63,371 nt of DNA from Puniceicoccales bacterium Verruco_02 (GTDB lineage: Bacteria; Verrucomicrobiota; Verrucomicrobiia; Opitutales; Oceanipulchritudinaceae): contig LVBW01000004.1 of NCBI GenBank assembly GCA_001604585.1, forward strand, positions 1 through 63,371. The letters run 5' to 3'. This document shows, one piece after another, positions 45,680-54,637 of the stretch (its first letter is position 1; the number at the start of each line of letters is the position of its first letter). The notes under the pieces are model-generated. The model was given only the letters and a program-made list of their open reading frames with translations. It searched no databases and was not told the origin of the DNA. The position numbers and the translations under genes are program-made.

Positions 45680-46084
45680 CCCCCAAGGGCAGATCAATAT
45701 ACCTTGGGTTTCTGCTACGGACGTGCTTTGCGGCGAAGGGGTAGGGATTAGCCTGCTTATACGAAGGGCTTTGCCCTTGCGGACGACCGCGTCCGCCTGT
45801 CACAGGCTATTCGGAGCCAATGCGTGAGCACCGGATGTACTGGGCCTGAGCCCTGCCCATCCATCCGCAAAGGCTTCTTGTCGAAGGCACAACCTCTATG
45901 TGGATCTGCCCTCTGGCGATTTGCGTTGCCAATCCCCATCAGGCCGCGATGCGGGTCTGGCGTGGACTGGGTGTGTATTGCCTCAGTGTCTGTAGCTTGG
46001 CATTCGCCTCTGAAGCATTGTTTGCTGGACGCGGGGGATGGGTGCGGTGTATCTGTTTGTCTTTAGCCAACTGGAGCTTTGCCG
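45680..46084. other. Intergenic region upstream of pheS
   Basis: No credible gene. At the start CCCAAGG (45682-45688) and CCTTGGG (45702-45708) could form a weak terminator for the lipoprotein gene, followed by TTTCTG. Further on are two tight hairpins side by side: AAGGGC/GCCCTT (45764-45778) and GCGGACG/CGTCCGC (45779-45796), a REP-like arrangement. The rest holds the pheS promoter. I see no Phe-rich leader peptide and no T-box. Confidence 0.5.
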
Positions 46085-47128
46085 ATGGAACAAGAACTCA
46101 ATCAGATCGTGGCCGGGGCGGAACAGAGCCTTGCCGGTATCGACAACATGCCGCTCTTCGAGGCGGTCAAGGCCACTATCGTGGGCCCCAACGGCTCATT
46201 CACCAACGTTCGCAAGAACATTGGCAAAATTCCCAAGGAGGAGCGCCCCGCCGCCGGTAAGCTCATCAACGAGGCCAAGGACAAAATCGAGGCCCTGCTG
46301 GCCGCCGCCCTTGAGCGCATACGCCGAGCCGAGCTTGCCGCCCGCGTAGGCCCCGCCGTGGATGTCACCCTGCCCACGCCGGGCGCAGTGGCCGGGAGCC
46401 GCCACCTTATAATGCAGATCCGCGAGGAAATCTGCACCATCATGCGCCGCGCCGGATTTGCAGTGGCCGAGGGGCCGGAGGTGGAGACGGAGTTCTACTG
46501 CTTCGATGCGCTCAACACCCCGCCGGAGCACCCCGCCCGTGCCGAGCAGGACACCTATTACCTGCCCGAGGGTGCGGTGTTCGGCAACGTGTCACGCAAG
46601 GGCGCCGAGCGCTACCTGTTGCGCACGCACACATCCACGGTGCAGATACGCGAGATGCTCAAGGTCAAGCAGCCCCCCGTGCGCATAGTGTCGCCGGGCC
46701 GCTGCTACCGCCGCGACACTACCGACGCCACGCACAGCGCCAGCTTCCACCAGCTAGAATGCCTGGCCGTGGACGAGGGCGTGTCCGTCAGGGATCTGAA
46801 GGCCATCCTGGACCATCTTTTCAAGAGCCTGCTGGGCGAAGAGAGCAAGGTGCGCTTCCGCCCGCACTTCTTCCCCTACACGGAACCGAGCTTCGAAGTG
46901 GACTTTTACAGCGGCCACCTGCCCAAGGTGGGCAAGGAATGGGTGGAAATTGGCGGCTGCGGCATGGTGGACCCCAATGTGTTCAGCGCCGTCGGCTACG
47001 ACCCGGAAAAGTGGAGCGGCTACGCCTTCGGCTTCGGCCTTGAGCGCATAGCGATGATACTGTCCGGCGTGGACGACATCCGCTACTTCTACCAGAACGA
47101 CGTGCGCTTCCTCTCGCAGTTCGCATAG
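46085..47128 (+). CDS. pheS: Phenylalanyl-tRNA synthetase alpha subunit
   Basis: PheS (347 aa) is the catalytic class II half of the alpha2beta2 enzyme. After the N-terminal coiled coil (NVRKNIGKIPKEERPAAGKLINEAK) the catalytic core shows RHLIMQIREEICTIMRRAGF, EGPEVETEFYCFDALNTPPEHPARAEQDTYYL, LLRTHTSTVQIREM, RVIS-like RIVSPGRCYRRDTTDATHSASFHQLE, FFPYTEPSFEVDF, and motif 3 GFGLERIAMILSGVDDIR. The start is ATG 46085; a TTG two codons earlier is less likely. pheT follows after 45 nt. Confidence 0.97.
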   Translation: MEQELNQIVAGAEQSLAGIDNMPLFEAVKATIVGPNGSFTNVRKNIGKIPKEERPAAGKLINEAKDKIEALLAAALERIRRAELAARVGPAVDVTLPTPGAVAGSRHLIMQIREEICTIMRRAGFAVAEGPEVETEFYCFDALNTPPEHPARAEQDTYYLPEGAVFGNVSRKGAERYLLRTHTSTVQIREMLKVKQPPVRIVSPGRCYRRDTTDATHSASFHQLECLAVDEGVSVRDLKAILDHLFKSLLGEESKVRFRPHFFPYTEPSFEVDFYSGHLPKVGKEWVEIGGCGMVDPNVFSAVGYDPEKWSGYAFGFGLERIAMILSGVDDIRYFYQNDVRFLSQFA

Positions 47129-47173
47129 GCGCTCGCCACAGGGCAACAGGCTAACAATCATACATTTGCTACG

Positions 47174-49615
47174 ATGAAACTTTCCCTCAGCTGGCTGAAC
47201 AAATATGTGGACCTTTCCGCCAAGAGCGTGGACGAGATCGCCAAGGCGCTCGTGCAGATAGGCTTCGAGGTCGAGGGCGTGGAAACTTGCGGACTGCCGA
47301 AGATCGACAATCTTGTCGTGGGGCAGGTGATGAGCCGCGAGCAGCACCCCAATGCCGACCGCCTCGGCGTGTGCCGCGTGGACGTGGGCGACGGCACATT
47401 GCGCCAGATAGTGTGCGGAGCGTCGAACTACGTCGTAGGCGACCGCGTACCCGTGGCCCTTGTGGGGGCCGTGCTGCCCGGCGGATTCGAGATCAAGCGC
47501 AGCGCCCTGCGCGGCGTGGACAGCGAGGGCATGATGTGCAGCGCGCGCGAGCTGGGCATGGGCGAGGACCACAGCGGCCTGCTCATCCTGACGGAGCGCC
47601 CCGAAGTAGGCACACCAATAAACGACGTTTTCCCCGGTGCGGACACCGTTTACGACATCGAGGTGACGCCCAACCGCCCGGACTGCCTTTGCTACGTGGG
47701 CATGGCGCGCGAGCTGGCCGCTTACTTCGACATCGGGATGAACTATCCCGACATAGTAACCGAGATGGAGCTGGATAAGGCCCCATCGCTCATCGACGAA
47801 CTGCGCGTCGATGTGCCCGACACCTGCCCTCACTACCGCGGCTACTCGATTCGCGGCGTGAAAATCGCACCCAGCCCGGAATGGCTCGCAAGCGCCCTCA
47901 AGAGCGCGGGCCTGCGTCCCATCAACAATGTCGTGGACGTTACAAACTACGTCCTTATGGAGCTTGGGCAGCCCCTGCACGCCTTTGATGCGGCGAAGAT
48001 TCGCGGCAGGAAGATTGCGGTCCGCAACGCCGCTGCGGGAGAAAAGATTACCACTCTCGACGGCAAGGAGCGCACGCTCGACCCCACGATGATGGTGATT
48101 GCCGACGCGGAGCGTCCTCTCGTAGTCGCGGGTGTCATGGGCAGCATCGATGCCGAGGTGGACGATTCCACCGTGGACATATTCCTTGAGGCGGCTTACT
48201 TCGCCCCCGTTTCCATACGCTTCACGGCGCGCAAGCTGGGCCTATCCACGGACAGCTCCTACCGTTTCGAGCGCGGCGTGGACCCTTGCGGGCAGGAATT
48301 TGCCGCCATGCGGGCCATCGACCTCATCCTGGAGGTGGCAGGTGGCGAGCTGGCCGGAAGCCCGCAGATAGCAGGCGAGCCGCTCAGCCTTGAACGCCAC
48401 ATCGAGTTCACCGGCGACTACATGCGCCGGATGCTGGGCTTCGAGGTAAGCGACGTCACCATACAGAGCGTACTCTCCCGCCTTGAGCTGGAAGTGGGCC
48501 GCTTCGCCCAGAGCGAGCTTGGCATGGCCTTTCGCGTCGATGTGCCCAGCTTTCGCGTGGACCTGGAGCGCCCGATAGACCTCGTGGAGGAATTTCTGCG
48601 CATATACGGTACGGACAAAATTCCCACCGCTCCCGTTGTGTCCGCCGCCCTCGTGGGCGGGGACGACCCGATGGCCCGTTTCTCCCGCGCCGCGGCCAAT
48701 GCCCTGACAGCCCGCGGCTTTGCCGAGTGCGTCAACTATCCCCTTCGTGCCGAGGCCGACACGGCCCTGTGGAGCGGCATCGAGGCGGCAAAGTTCGCGC
48801 TGGCCAACCCCCTTTCCGCAGATCAGAGCCACCTGCGCCCGAGCATACTGCCGGGCCTGCTCGACAACCTGCTCCTCAACCAATCCCGCGGGAACGATCT
48901 TGCGGGCCTGTACGAGCTTGGCAGGGTGTTCAAGTTCAACGGCGGCAAGCTCTGGGAGCATTTTTCTGTTGGCCTAGTCCTGCCAGCAGAGCGCGACAAC
49001 GCTTGGCGCAAGACACCGGCACCGGACTTTTACACTGCTTCGGCCCTGGCGCTGGACCTGCTGCGCGCAGGTGGCGTGCGTGCCGATTCGGCCAACCTGC
49101 GCCCACTCAAGGCCGAAGGCGTCTGGCAGGATGGGCACAGTGCGGAGTTTGCCAACCCGGCCTTCTCCATGCGCTGCGGCCTATTGGACCTAGCCATGAC
49201 GCAGAAGCTGGGCATTCGCGGCGATGTGTACGCGGTGGAAATCTCCTTCCTGCCCGCCACGCTGGAAAAGAACCTCTCCGGCGGCATGGGCTACAAATAC
49301 AAGGCCCTCAGCCAGCAGCCCGCCGCCACAAGGGACCTAGCCCTCGTCGTGCCCGCAGCGGAAAGCTCCGCAAAGGTGGCCTCGGCCCTCGCCAAGGCGG
49401 CGAAGGAGGCGCTCAAAGGTGCGGACTTCGAGCTTGAGAGCCTGCGCGTGTTCGACCTATACGAAGGCAAGGGCCTGCCGGAGGGCTGCAAGTCGCTCGC
49501 CTACACGCTGCTCTTCCGCTCGGCCACGCGCACGCTGACCGATGCAGAGGTGAACGCCGTGTTCGAGAAAACCCGCGCCCTCGTTGCAAAGGCCGGTTAC
49601 GCCGCGCGCGCCTAG
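47174..49615 (+). CDS. pheT: Phenylalanyl-tRNA synthetase beta subunit
   Basis: PheT (813 aa) includes the N-terminal EMAP/OB-like tRNA-binding domain (NLVVGQVMSREQHPNADRLGVCRVDVG), the editing domain with B3/B4 folds (YSIRGVKIAPSPEWLASALKSAGLRPINNVVDVTNYVLMELGQPLHAFDA), the B5 domain, the catalytic-like core (SHLRPSILPGLLDNLLLNQSRG), and the C-terminal anticodon-binding FDX-ACB domain ending SATRTLTDAEVNAVFEK. It is complete and continuous, with the beta editing site that removes mischarged Tyr. Co-transcribed with pheS. Confidence 0.97.
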   Translation: MKLSLSWLNKYVDLSAKSVDEIAKALVQIGFEVEGVETCGLPKIDNLVVGQVMSREQHPNADRLGVCRVDVGDGTLRQIVCGASNYVVGDRVPVALVGAVLPGGFEIKRSALRGVDSEGMMCSARELGMGEDHSGLLILTERPEVGTPINDVFPGADTVYDIEVTPNRPDCLCYVGMARELAAYFDIGMNYPDIVTEMELDKAPSLIDELRVDVPDTCPHYRGYSIRGVKIAPSPEWLASALKSAGLRPINNVVDVTNYVLMELGQPLHAFDAAKIRGRKIAVRNAAAGEKITTLDGKERTLDPTMMVIADAERPLVVAGVMGSIDAEVDDSTVDIFLEAAYFAPVSIRFTARKLGLSTDSSYRFERGVDPCGQEFAAMRAIDLILEVAGGELAGSPQIAGEPLSLERHIEFTGDYMRRMLGFEVSDVTIQSVLSRLELEVGRFAQSELGMAFRVDVPSFRVDLERPIDLVEEFLRIYGTDKIPTAPVVSAALVGGDDPMARFSRAAANALTARGFAECVNYPLRAEADTALWSGIEAAKFALANPLSADQSHLRPSILPGLLDNLLLNQSRGNDLAGLYELGRVFKFNGGKLWEHFSVGLVLPAERDNAWRKTPAPDFYTASALALDLLRAGGVRADSANLRPLKAEGVWQDGHSAEFANPAFSMRCGLLDLAMTQKLGIRGDVYAVEISFLPATLEKNLSGGMGYKYKALSQQPAATRDLALVVPAAESSAKVASALAKAAKEALKGADFELESLRVFDLYEGKGLPEGCKSLAYTLLFRSATRTLTDAEVNAVFEKTRALVAKAGYAARA

Positions 49616-50071
49616 TTTACGGGCTGGCTGATGCACTTCCCATCTATAAAGTGCCGAAAGCGCCCATAGGTATAACGGCGTTATATCTATGCCAACACCT
49701 CGCGCGACACGCTCTGGCGCAAATACGTTGCGCCAAGACAGTCTGCCATTGTAACGAGTTTGAGATATATGGCACCTATCGTCATTGCGCGTGTCAGCCT
49801 TGATGGGGCTTCACATCGCATGTAAAAGCCCTGTAAAGATACCAGCGCGCAAATCCATGTCCTTGAGATGATTGAGACAGCGCCGATCCTCTTTCCGGTG
49901 GACCATGCCTCTACGCCATTGTCATACGCGTACAAGGCATGTATGCTTTGAACTTATTCATATCTCTTGCGCAGTCTGCGCATTGTTTCAGCTTTGTAAC
50001 TTGAAATGCGAGAAAAACATAGTCTTTCCCCATAGACTACTGCTCCGAACAGGGGGCCTTTGACTTAGTCA
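49616..50071. other. Intergenic region between pheT and the hybrid kinase
   Basis: About 455 nt with no convincing gene. Palindromic pieces occur: GCACTT/AAGTGC (49633-49654), TATAACGGCGTTATA (about 49671-49685), and TGGCGCAA/TTGCGCCA around ATACG (49715-49735). None has a T tract. They look like REP-like or regulatory hairpins. The stretch before ATG 50072 is AT-richer and likely holds the kinase promoter. Confidence 0.5.
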
Positions 50072-52195
50072 ATGTTTGAACCCATATCCATGCCCGGAAT
50101 GATGGCGCAGGTTGACCAGACCGACCTGCGCTCCCTTGTCGATTGCAGTTACAGCATAGGGACCGACGCCACACTGGAAGAGGCACACAGGACATTCCAG
50201 CGCCACGGGCACGAGTTCATGGCTGTGCTGGACGGGGAACGACTCCTTGGCATCTGCTCGCGCAGCGGCATAGGAATGGTGCTCGGCTCGCGCTTCGGCT
50301 TTTCCATCTTCTCGAAAAAACCCATCGGCGAGCACATGCTCCCCTCGCCCGTCATAATAAAGGTGGGCACCCCCCTGCGCGGAGTTCTGGACACGGTATT
50401 CTCCCGCGCGAGCGACGAATTCTACGACGACATCGCACTAATCGACAGCCGGGGCCTCTTTGCGGGACTCATACAGGTGCACTCGCTTGTAAAGCTCCAG
50501 CACCGCATGTTGCTCGAAAAGCTCAAGCAGGTGGAGATGCAGGAGCGCAACCTGCGCAGCGCCAACCACCAACTGGAGCGCATGGCCGCAGAGGTCAGCG
50601 CGGCGAACGCAGAACTGGCCAAGGCAAGGGACATGGCCCTAGAGGGCACGCGAATGAAGAGCGAGTTTCTCGCCAACATGAGCCACGAAATCCGCACGCC
50701 CATGAACGGGGTGATCGGCATGGTGAACCTGCTCATGGAGACCCCGCTCAACCCCGAGCAGGTAATGTTCGCCAAGACGCTCCGCAGTAGCGGAGAGGCG
50801 CTTCTGGACATCATTAACGACATTCTCGACTTTTCCAAGATAGAGGCAGGCAAGCTTGAGGTAAGTAACCACGAGTTCGACATCCGCGAGGTGCTCGAAA
50901 GCAGCGTCCACCTGCTCGTGGAGCGCGCGGCGGCCAAAGGGCTGGAACTAATCTGGGACATTGATCACGATGTGCCAGCCAAGGCCCTCGGAGACTCCAC
51001 ACGCATACGCCAGATAGTGGTGAACCTGGTGGGCAATGCCGTGAAGTTCACCGCCGAGGGCGAGGTCATCGTATCAGCCTCGTTCTCAGATCTGGACAAG
51101 ATCCTGCGCGTCGAAGTACGCGACAGCGGGCCGGGAATATCCGAGCATGTGATGGCAAAGCTCTTTGCCCCGTTCACACAGGCGGACGGCTCCACAACGC
51201 GCAAGCACGGAGGCACGGGCCTTGGTCTTTCCATATCCAAACGCCTTGCCGAACTGATGGGAGGGCGCATCGGTTGCACGAGCGAACTGGGGCGCGGCTC
51301 CACGTTCTGGTTCGAGGTGCCACTAGCGGAAATCGAGGGTTCTGGCAAGGGACGGGACTACGACTTTGGCGCCCAGAGGCTGCTTGTAATCGAGCCAAAC
51401 CAATCTCTGCGCAAAGTACTTATGCGCCACCTTTCGGGCTTCAACCTAGCCTGCAAGGCCTGTGCGAACCTCGAAGAAGCGCGCGCGCACATGGAAACTG
51501 CTCTCGCTGCGGAAGAGCCGTTCCAGTATCTGCTTCTGGACCTATCGGGCACAGGCGGAGAACTTGGCCCCTTCTGCAACGCACTGCGAGAAGACAATCG
51601 CTTTAGCGGACTCGGCATAGTGGGTATGACTAGCGTCGGACACGCCGCACAGAGCCTCATAAACGAGCGCGACCTTATTACGCGCCACATTTACAAGCCC
51701 ATTCGCTTTGTGGACCTTTGCGCCTGCATTGAGGGCATGTCGCGCAGCGGACTGGGACGGGAAGGGGTTCATGTACATACCCCGGAGCGCGAGCTTGCCC
51801 CGTCCGCCCGCCCGCTTCAGGTGCTGATAGTGGAGGACACGCAGACAAATCAGGTCGTTGCCCGCATGATGGTCGAAAAGTTGGGACACAGGTGCGTAGT
51901 GGCCTCGAACGGGCTTGAAGCTCTGGAACTTCTCCGCAGGCAGCACTTTGACTGCATACTTATGGACTGCATGATGCCGGAAATGGACGGCTTTGAAACC
52001 ACACGGCGCATCCGCTCCGGCTTCTGCGGCGAGGGACAGCAGGACATACACATCATCGCCATGACGGCCAACGCCATGCGTGGGGACCGCGAACGCTGCA
52101 TAGAGTCCGGCATGGACGAGTACATATCCAAACCCATACGCAGGCCCGAGCTGATAGCCCGGCTTGAGAACGCACAGCGTCAGCTCTACGCATAG
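50072..52195 (+). CDS. CBS-domain hybrid histidine kinase with two receivers
   Basis: The 707-aa cytosolic kinase has two CBS-like motifs (about 20-140: [20 protein letters not shown] and [21 protein letters not shown]), a coiled coil (143-195), HisKA with the phospho-accepting His205 ([11 protein letters not shown]), and HATPase_c ([40 protein letters not shown]). Two receivers follow. The first ([15 protein letters not shown]...LLLDLSG) lacks the acidic pair and is probably a pseudo-receiver. The second is complete ([34 protein letters not shown]). CBS pairs bind adenine nucleotides, so the sensed signal may be energy state. There are no membrane spans. Confidence 0.93.
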   Translation: MFEPISMPGMMAQVDQTDLRSLVDCSYSIGTDATLEEAHRTFQRHGHEFMAVLDGERLLGICSRSGIGMVLGSRFGFSIFSKKPIGEHMLPSPVIIKVGTPLRGVLDTVFSRASDEFYDDIALIDSRGLFAGLIQVHSLVKLQHRMLLEKLKQVEMQERNLRSANHQLERMAAEVSAANAELAKARDMALEGTRMKSEFLANMSHEIRTPMNGVIGMVNLLMETPLNPEQVMFAKTLRSSGEALLDIINDILDFSKIEAGKLEVSNHEFDIREVLESSVHLLVERAAAKGLELIWDIDHDVPAKALGDSTRIRQIVVNLVGNAVKFTAEGEVIVSASFSDLDKILRVEVRDSGPGISEHVMAKLFAPFTQADGSTTRKHGGTGLGLSISKRLAELMGGRIGCTSELGRGSTFWFEVPLAEIEGSGKGRDYDFGAQRLLVIEPNQSLRKVLMRHLSGFNLACKACANLEEARAHMETALAAEEPFQYLLLDLSGTGGELGPFCNALREDNRFSGLGIVGMTSVGHAAQSLINERDLITRHIYKPIRFVDLCACIEGMSRSGLGREGVHVHTPERELAPSARPLQVLIVEDTQTNQVVARMMVEKLGHRCVVASNGLEALELLRRQHFDCILMDCMMPEMDGFETTRRIRSGFCGEGQQDIHIIAMTANAMRGDRERCIESGMDEYISKPIRRPELIARLENAQRQLYA

Positions 52196-52343
52196 AAACG
52201 CCCCTGCGGCTCTCTCTCGTGCAAAGATACTGCAAATAAGCGCACTTTCCCGTGCGGCGCTGTTGTAAGCGACGCCCTTCTGCGTCATTGTGTGGAACTG
52301 CTGCCAGTCGTACGTATTGCAGACAGAACCTCCACCATTGTTC

Positions 52344-54527
52344 ATGAACAGCAAGAGTCCCCAATCAGCCTACAAGTGGCGCTTCTTTCGCGCCGGAGGC
52401 GTTGACCAGATACTCATACAGAACGGCGCGGACATCGCGCGACTGCCAGAGCTGGACCTGAAGCTGTGGTTTGCCCTAGCCATGCCCTGCGAAGGGGTGG
52501 AGGCAGACCCGGTCCTATTGGCAATGCTGGACAGCGACAAGGACGGACGCATCCGCCCGCCCGAAATAGCCGCCGCCGCGAGCTGGGCCGACTCTGCCTT
52601 CGTGGACCTGAACGACCTCTTCAGCCCTGCCGACTCCATAGCAATATCGCGAATAAAGGATGCTGAAATACGCGCCAGCGCTCGGCAGGTGCTCGACTCT
52701 CTGGGCAAGACCGAGGCAAAAGACATATCTCTATCCGACCTTGGCAGCGTGTACAAGGGCCTTGCCAGCACCCTTTTGAACGGCGACGGAGTGATACCGC
52801 CAGACGAGGCTCTGGAGCCGGAGACAAGGCAGGCCGTGGCCGACATACTATCCTGCATGGGCGGAGTGCCCGACCGCAGCTCGAAACTGGGCATAGACAG
52901 CGACATACTGGACCGCTTTTTCTCGCAGGCGGCGGCCCTTGTGGCATGGATGGACCTTGGAAGAGCAAATGCGCACAGCCTACTGCCCGCCGGGGAAGGC
53001 ACAGCCGATGCCCTCGCTGCACTCAACGCCGTACGAGCCAAAGTGGACGACTTTTTTGCAAGGGTAAGGCTGGCGGACTTTGACCCCCGCGCGCTGGAGG
53101 CGCTGAACCGCAGCGAGAGCGAGTATCTCGCCCTTGCGGCTAAAGACATGACTATCGAGGCCGCCGAACTGGCCGCCTTCCCTCTGGCTCTGGTGAAGCC
53201 CGGGGCCTCGCTACCGCTCGAAAAGGGCCTAAACCCGGCATGGGAAGGCGCGATAGCGAGCTTTATAGACAAGACAATCGAGCCATTGATCGGCAGTGCC
53301 GGCCGCCTGTCCTCGGCAGACTGGGAAGGGCTGAAGTCCGCTCTTGAGCCGTTCCAGAAGTGGCAGGCCGCCAAGCCCGCCACAAGCGTGGGGGCATTGG
53401 GCGAGACCCGGCTGCGCGAGCTTCTAGGAAGCGGGCAAAAGGCGCGCATAGCCACCCTAATGGCCGAGGACGCCGCGCTTAAGCCGCGCTTTGACAGGCT
53501 GGACGCGGTGGAAAAGCTCCTGCGTATGCGCATGGGCTTTGTGCGCCTGCTCAACAATTACGTGAACTTTGCAGAGTTTTACCAGACCCGCAGCTCCATC
53601 TTTCTCGCAGGCGATTTGTATTTGGACGCGCGCGCCTGCCACCTTTGCCTAGATGTGGCGGATGCCGGGCGGCACGCCGCACTGGCAGGCCTATCGGGCA
53701 TATACCTCGCCTACTGCGACCTCAGACGCGAAGGCGGGCAGAAACGCAGCATCGTGGCCGCCTTTACAGACGGCGATGCGGACAACCTCATGCCGGGGCG
53801 CAACGGCGTGTTCTTCGACCGCAAGGGGCGGGACTGGGACGCGAGCATCACGAAAATCGTCAGTAACCCCATAAGCATACGCGAGGCGTTCTGGAGTCCC
53901 TACAAGAAGCTTCAGCGCACGATTGAGGAGATGATAGCCAAGCGCGCGGCGGGGGCCGAGGCCGGGGCAAGCGACAAGCTGACAAACTTGGCGGCAAGCG
54001 CCGTAAACCTAGACAAGGCAAAACCGGACGCCATTCCAAAGAAGATAGACGTTGGCACTGTGGCGGCAATGGGCGTGGCTCTTGGCGCGATAGGCGCGGG
54101 GCTATCCGCATTGGCAACGGGGCTTATGGGGCTTGCGTGGTGGCAGATTCCGCTGGTCTTTGTGGGCCTGGTCCTGCTCATTTCGCTCCCGTCCATGATT
54201 CTTGCATGGATGAAGCTGAAGCGGCGCAACATTGCACCACTGCTGGACGCCAACGGCTGGGCCGTGAACACAAGGGCGAGGATAAACACGCCCTTCGGCG
54301 CGGCGATGACGGACAGGGCAAAGGTCTCAGCAAGAGTATCCGGCTCTGTTAAGGATCCCTTTGCCGAAAGGCGCACACGCTGGCCCTTTGTCGTGGCACT
54401 CCTTCTTGTAGTGGCGGCCTGCCTTTGGACATTGGACCGCAGGGGCAGCCTTAACCGCTGGAGCGGCGGCCTCATAGGCACGGCTGCGCAGAGTGTGGAG
54501 TGCCCAGCCAGAGATACAGCGCAGTAG
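52344..54527 (+). CDS. EF-hand membrane protein of unknown function
   Basis: A 727-aa protein I do not recognise as a family. A canonical EF-hand loop DSDKDGRIRPPE lies at 63-74 (Asp1, Asp3, Asp5, Gly6, Ile8, Glu12), and LNGDGVIPPDE some 110 residues on is a weaker second site. A long helical, Ala/Leu/Glu-rich middle has no cysteine clusters. The segment FTDGDADNLMPGRNGVFFDRKGRDWDASI comes before a C-terminal membrane part with spans at about 600-635 (AAMGVALGAIGAGLSAL...), 643-660 and a last one near 690-708 (WPFVVALLLVVAACLW). It has no signal peptide, so the EF-hand is cytosolic unless export is unusual. It lies between two kinase genes, all on the plus strand. Confidence 0.82.
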   Translation: MNSKSPQSAYKWRFFRAGGVDQILIQNGADIARLPELDLKLWFALAMPCEGVEADPVLLAMLDSDKDGRIRPPEIAAAASWADSAFVDLNDLFSPADSIAISRIKDAEIRASARQVLDSLGKTEAKDISLSDLGSVYKGLASTLLNGDGVIPPDEALEPETRQAVADILSCMGGVPDRSSKLGIDSDILDRFFSQAAALVAWMDLGRANAHSLLPAGEGTADALAALNAVRAKVDDFFARVRLADFDPRALEALNRSESEYLALAAKDMTIEAAELAAFPLALVKPGASLPLEKGLNPAWEGAIASFIDKTIEPLIGSAGRLSSADWEGLKSALEPFQKWQAAKPATSVGALGETRLRELLGSGQKARIATLMAEDAALKPRFDRLDAVEKLLRMRMGFVRLLNNYVNFAEFYQTRSSIFLAGDLYLDARACHLCLDVADAGRHAALAGLSGIYLAYCDLRREGGQKRSIVAAFTDGDADNLMPGRNGVFFDRKGRDWDASITKIVSNPISIREAFWSPYKKLQRTIEEMIAKRAAGAEAGASDKLTNLAASAVNLDKAKPDAIPKKIDVGTVAAMGVALGAIGAGLSALATGLMGLAWWQIPLVFVGLVLLISLPSMILAWMKLKRRNIAPLLDANGWAVNTRARINTPFGAAMTDRAKVSARVSGSVKDPFAERRTRWPFVVALLLVVAACLWTLDRRGSLNRWSGGLIGTAAQSVECPARDTAQ

Positions 54528-54637
54528 CAGCAGCACCCTGAGAGAGAACACAGTCTAGATACTCCCGCGATAGCCTCCCCCCTTACCCATTCGCTTCCAC
54601 TTGCAAGCCGCTCTTTGCGCATGCATATTCGCCTGTC

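Noticed and set aside
45898-46260. 120-codon plus-strand frame upstream of pheS, considered as a leader peptide
   Set aside because: It overlaps pheS in another frame and has no run of Phe codons expected of an attenuator leader.
46754-47980. 408-codon minus-strand frame across pheS and pheT
   Set aside because: It overlaps two unmistakable synthetase genes and encodes a His/Ala/Val-rich product with no motif.
49687-49935. 82-codon minus-strand frame in the pheT-kinase gap
   Set aside because: It runs through palindromic sequence, has no ribosome site and no recognisable domain.
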